Shown here one piece after another: positions 13,211-13,508 of a stretch of DNA of 13,508 bases. How positions within the stretch are numbered: position 1 is the stretch's first letter; every line of letters starts with the position of its first letter. The position numbers were made by a program, and so were the translations under genes. The stretch covers positions 1 through 13,508 of the forward strand of contig NW_003148785.1 in NCBI RefSeq assembly GCF_000003605.2. The letters run 5' to 3'. The notes under the pieces were generated by a model, which saw only the letters and a program-made list of their open reading frames with translations, was not told the origin of the DNA and did not search any database. The stretch is from Saccoglossus kowalevskii. Lineage: Eukaryota; Hemichordata; Enteropneusta; Harrimaniidae.

Positions 13211-13508
13211 GTTCTTTTATATATGTGTGGAAAACATGCTGTGATTTAAACTGATCACAGTTGCCTTACATTAACACTTGCTGCCACAATGAACTCAGTC
13301 GGGCGGTTCCCTGGTGACTAAGAAAGCATTTGCATCTCTCACTTATGTCCAGTCAATGAACGACCTTTGTATGCGCAAAGTATTGTGTAATTAATCTTTT
13401 GTATCTGTAAAAAGCTACTTAGATGAATGATATTAAAAAATATTGGTCAGTTTGTTCGGTGGAAAAGTTATTTGCCGGTTCTGACAAATGAAAAACGAAC
13501 TAAATAGA
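13211..13508. other. Right edge, no recognised feature
   Basis: The 298 bases after the microsatellite contain no open frame with visible homology and no repeat. The missing first CCDC22 exon is not recognisable here either. Confidence 0.45.

Overview
The window is nuclear DNA from an invertebrate animal, most likely a marine one (lophotrochozoan, hemichordate or similar). The evidence is AT-rich, intron-heavy sequence with GT-AG introns, many short inverted-repeat and tandem elements, and a strong excess of the palindrome TACATGTA. I cannot fix the species or phylum from this window.

The only protein gene I can support is on the minus strand: CCDC22 (coiled-coil domain-containing protein 22), a subunit of the CCC/Commander endosomal recycling complex. 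I reconstructed twelve consecutive coding exons between 9611 and 969. Every junction has a GT donor and AG acceptor, all exons join in frame, and there is no stop. They give 509 residues covering most of the N-terminal NN-CH domain, the linker and most of the coiled-coil region. The first coding exon (about 18 residues) and the C-terminal part (about 110 residues) are not found here and probably lie outside, to the right and left respectively.

Layout: 1-968 is the intron after the last exon in the window, with a degraded tRNA-like element at the left edge. 969-9611 holds the CCDC22 exons and their introns. The introns carry a fold-back element (about 1884-2411), a PIF/Harbinger-like MITE with 38-bp inverted ends and TTA flanks (5584-5909), a 14-unit 58-bp minisatellite framed by inverted repeats (about 6579-7533), and a 139-bp inverted-repeat element (8275-8413). 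9612-13508 has no recognisable coding sequence. It holds a compound repeat (about 10090-11460: 126-140-bp modules, a 157-bp tandem array, a GAC run and a terminal hairpin), a 51-bp imperfect palindrome, a CpG-rich segment (about 11560-11900) with a TCTCGCGAGA element that could be a promoter, and an AT microsatellite.

There is no operon-like or multi-gene system. The most unusual structure is the minisatellite: its unit variants fit CpG deamination, it sits next to a CCDC22 splice donor, and each unit resembles a 3' splice site on the transcribed strand.
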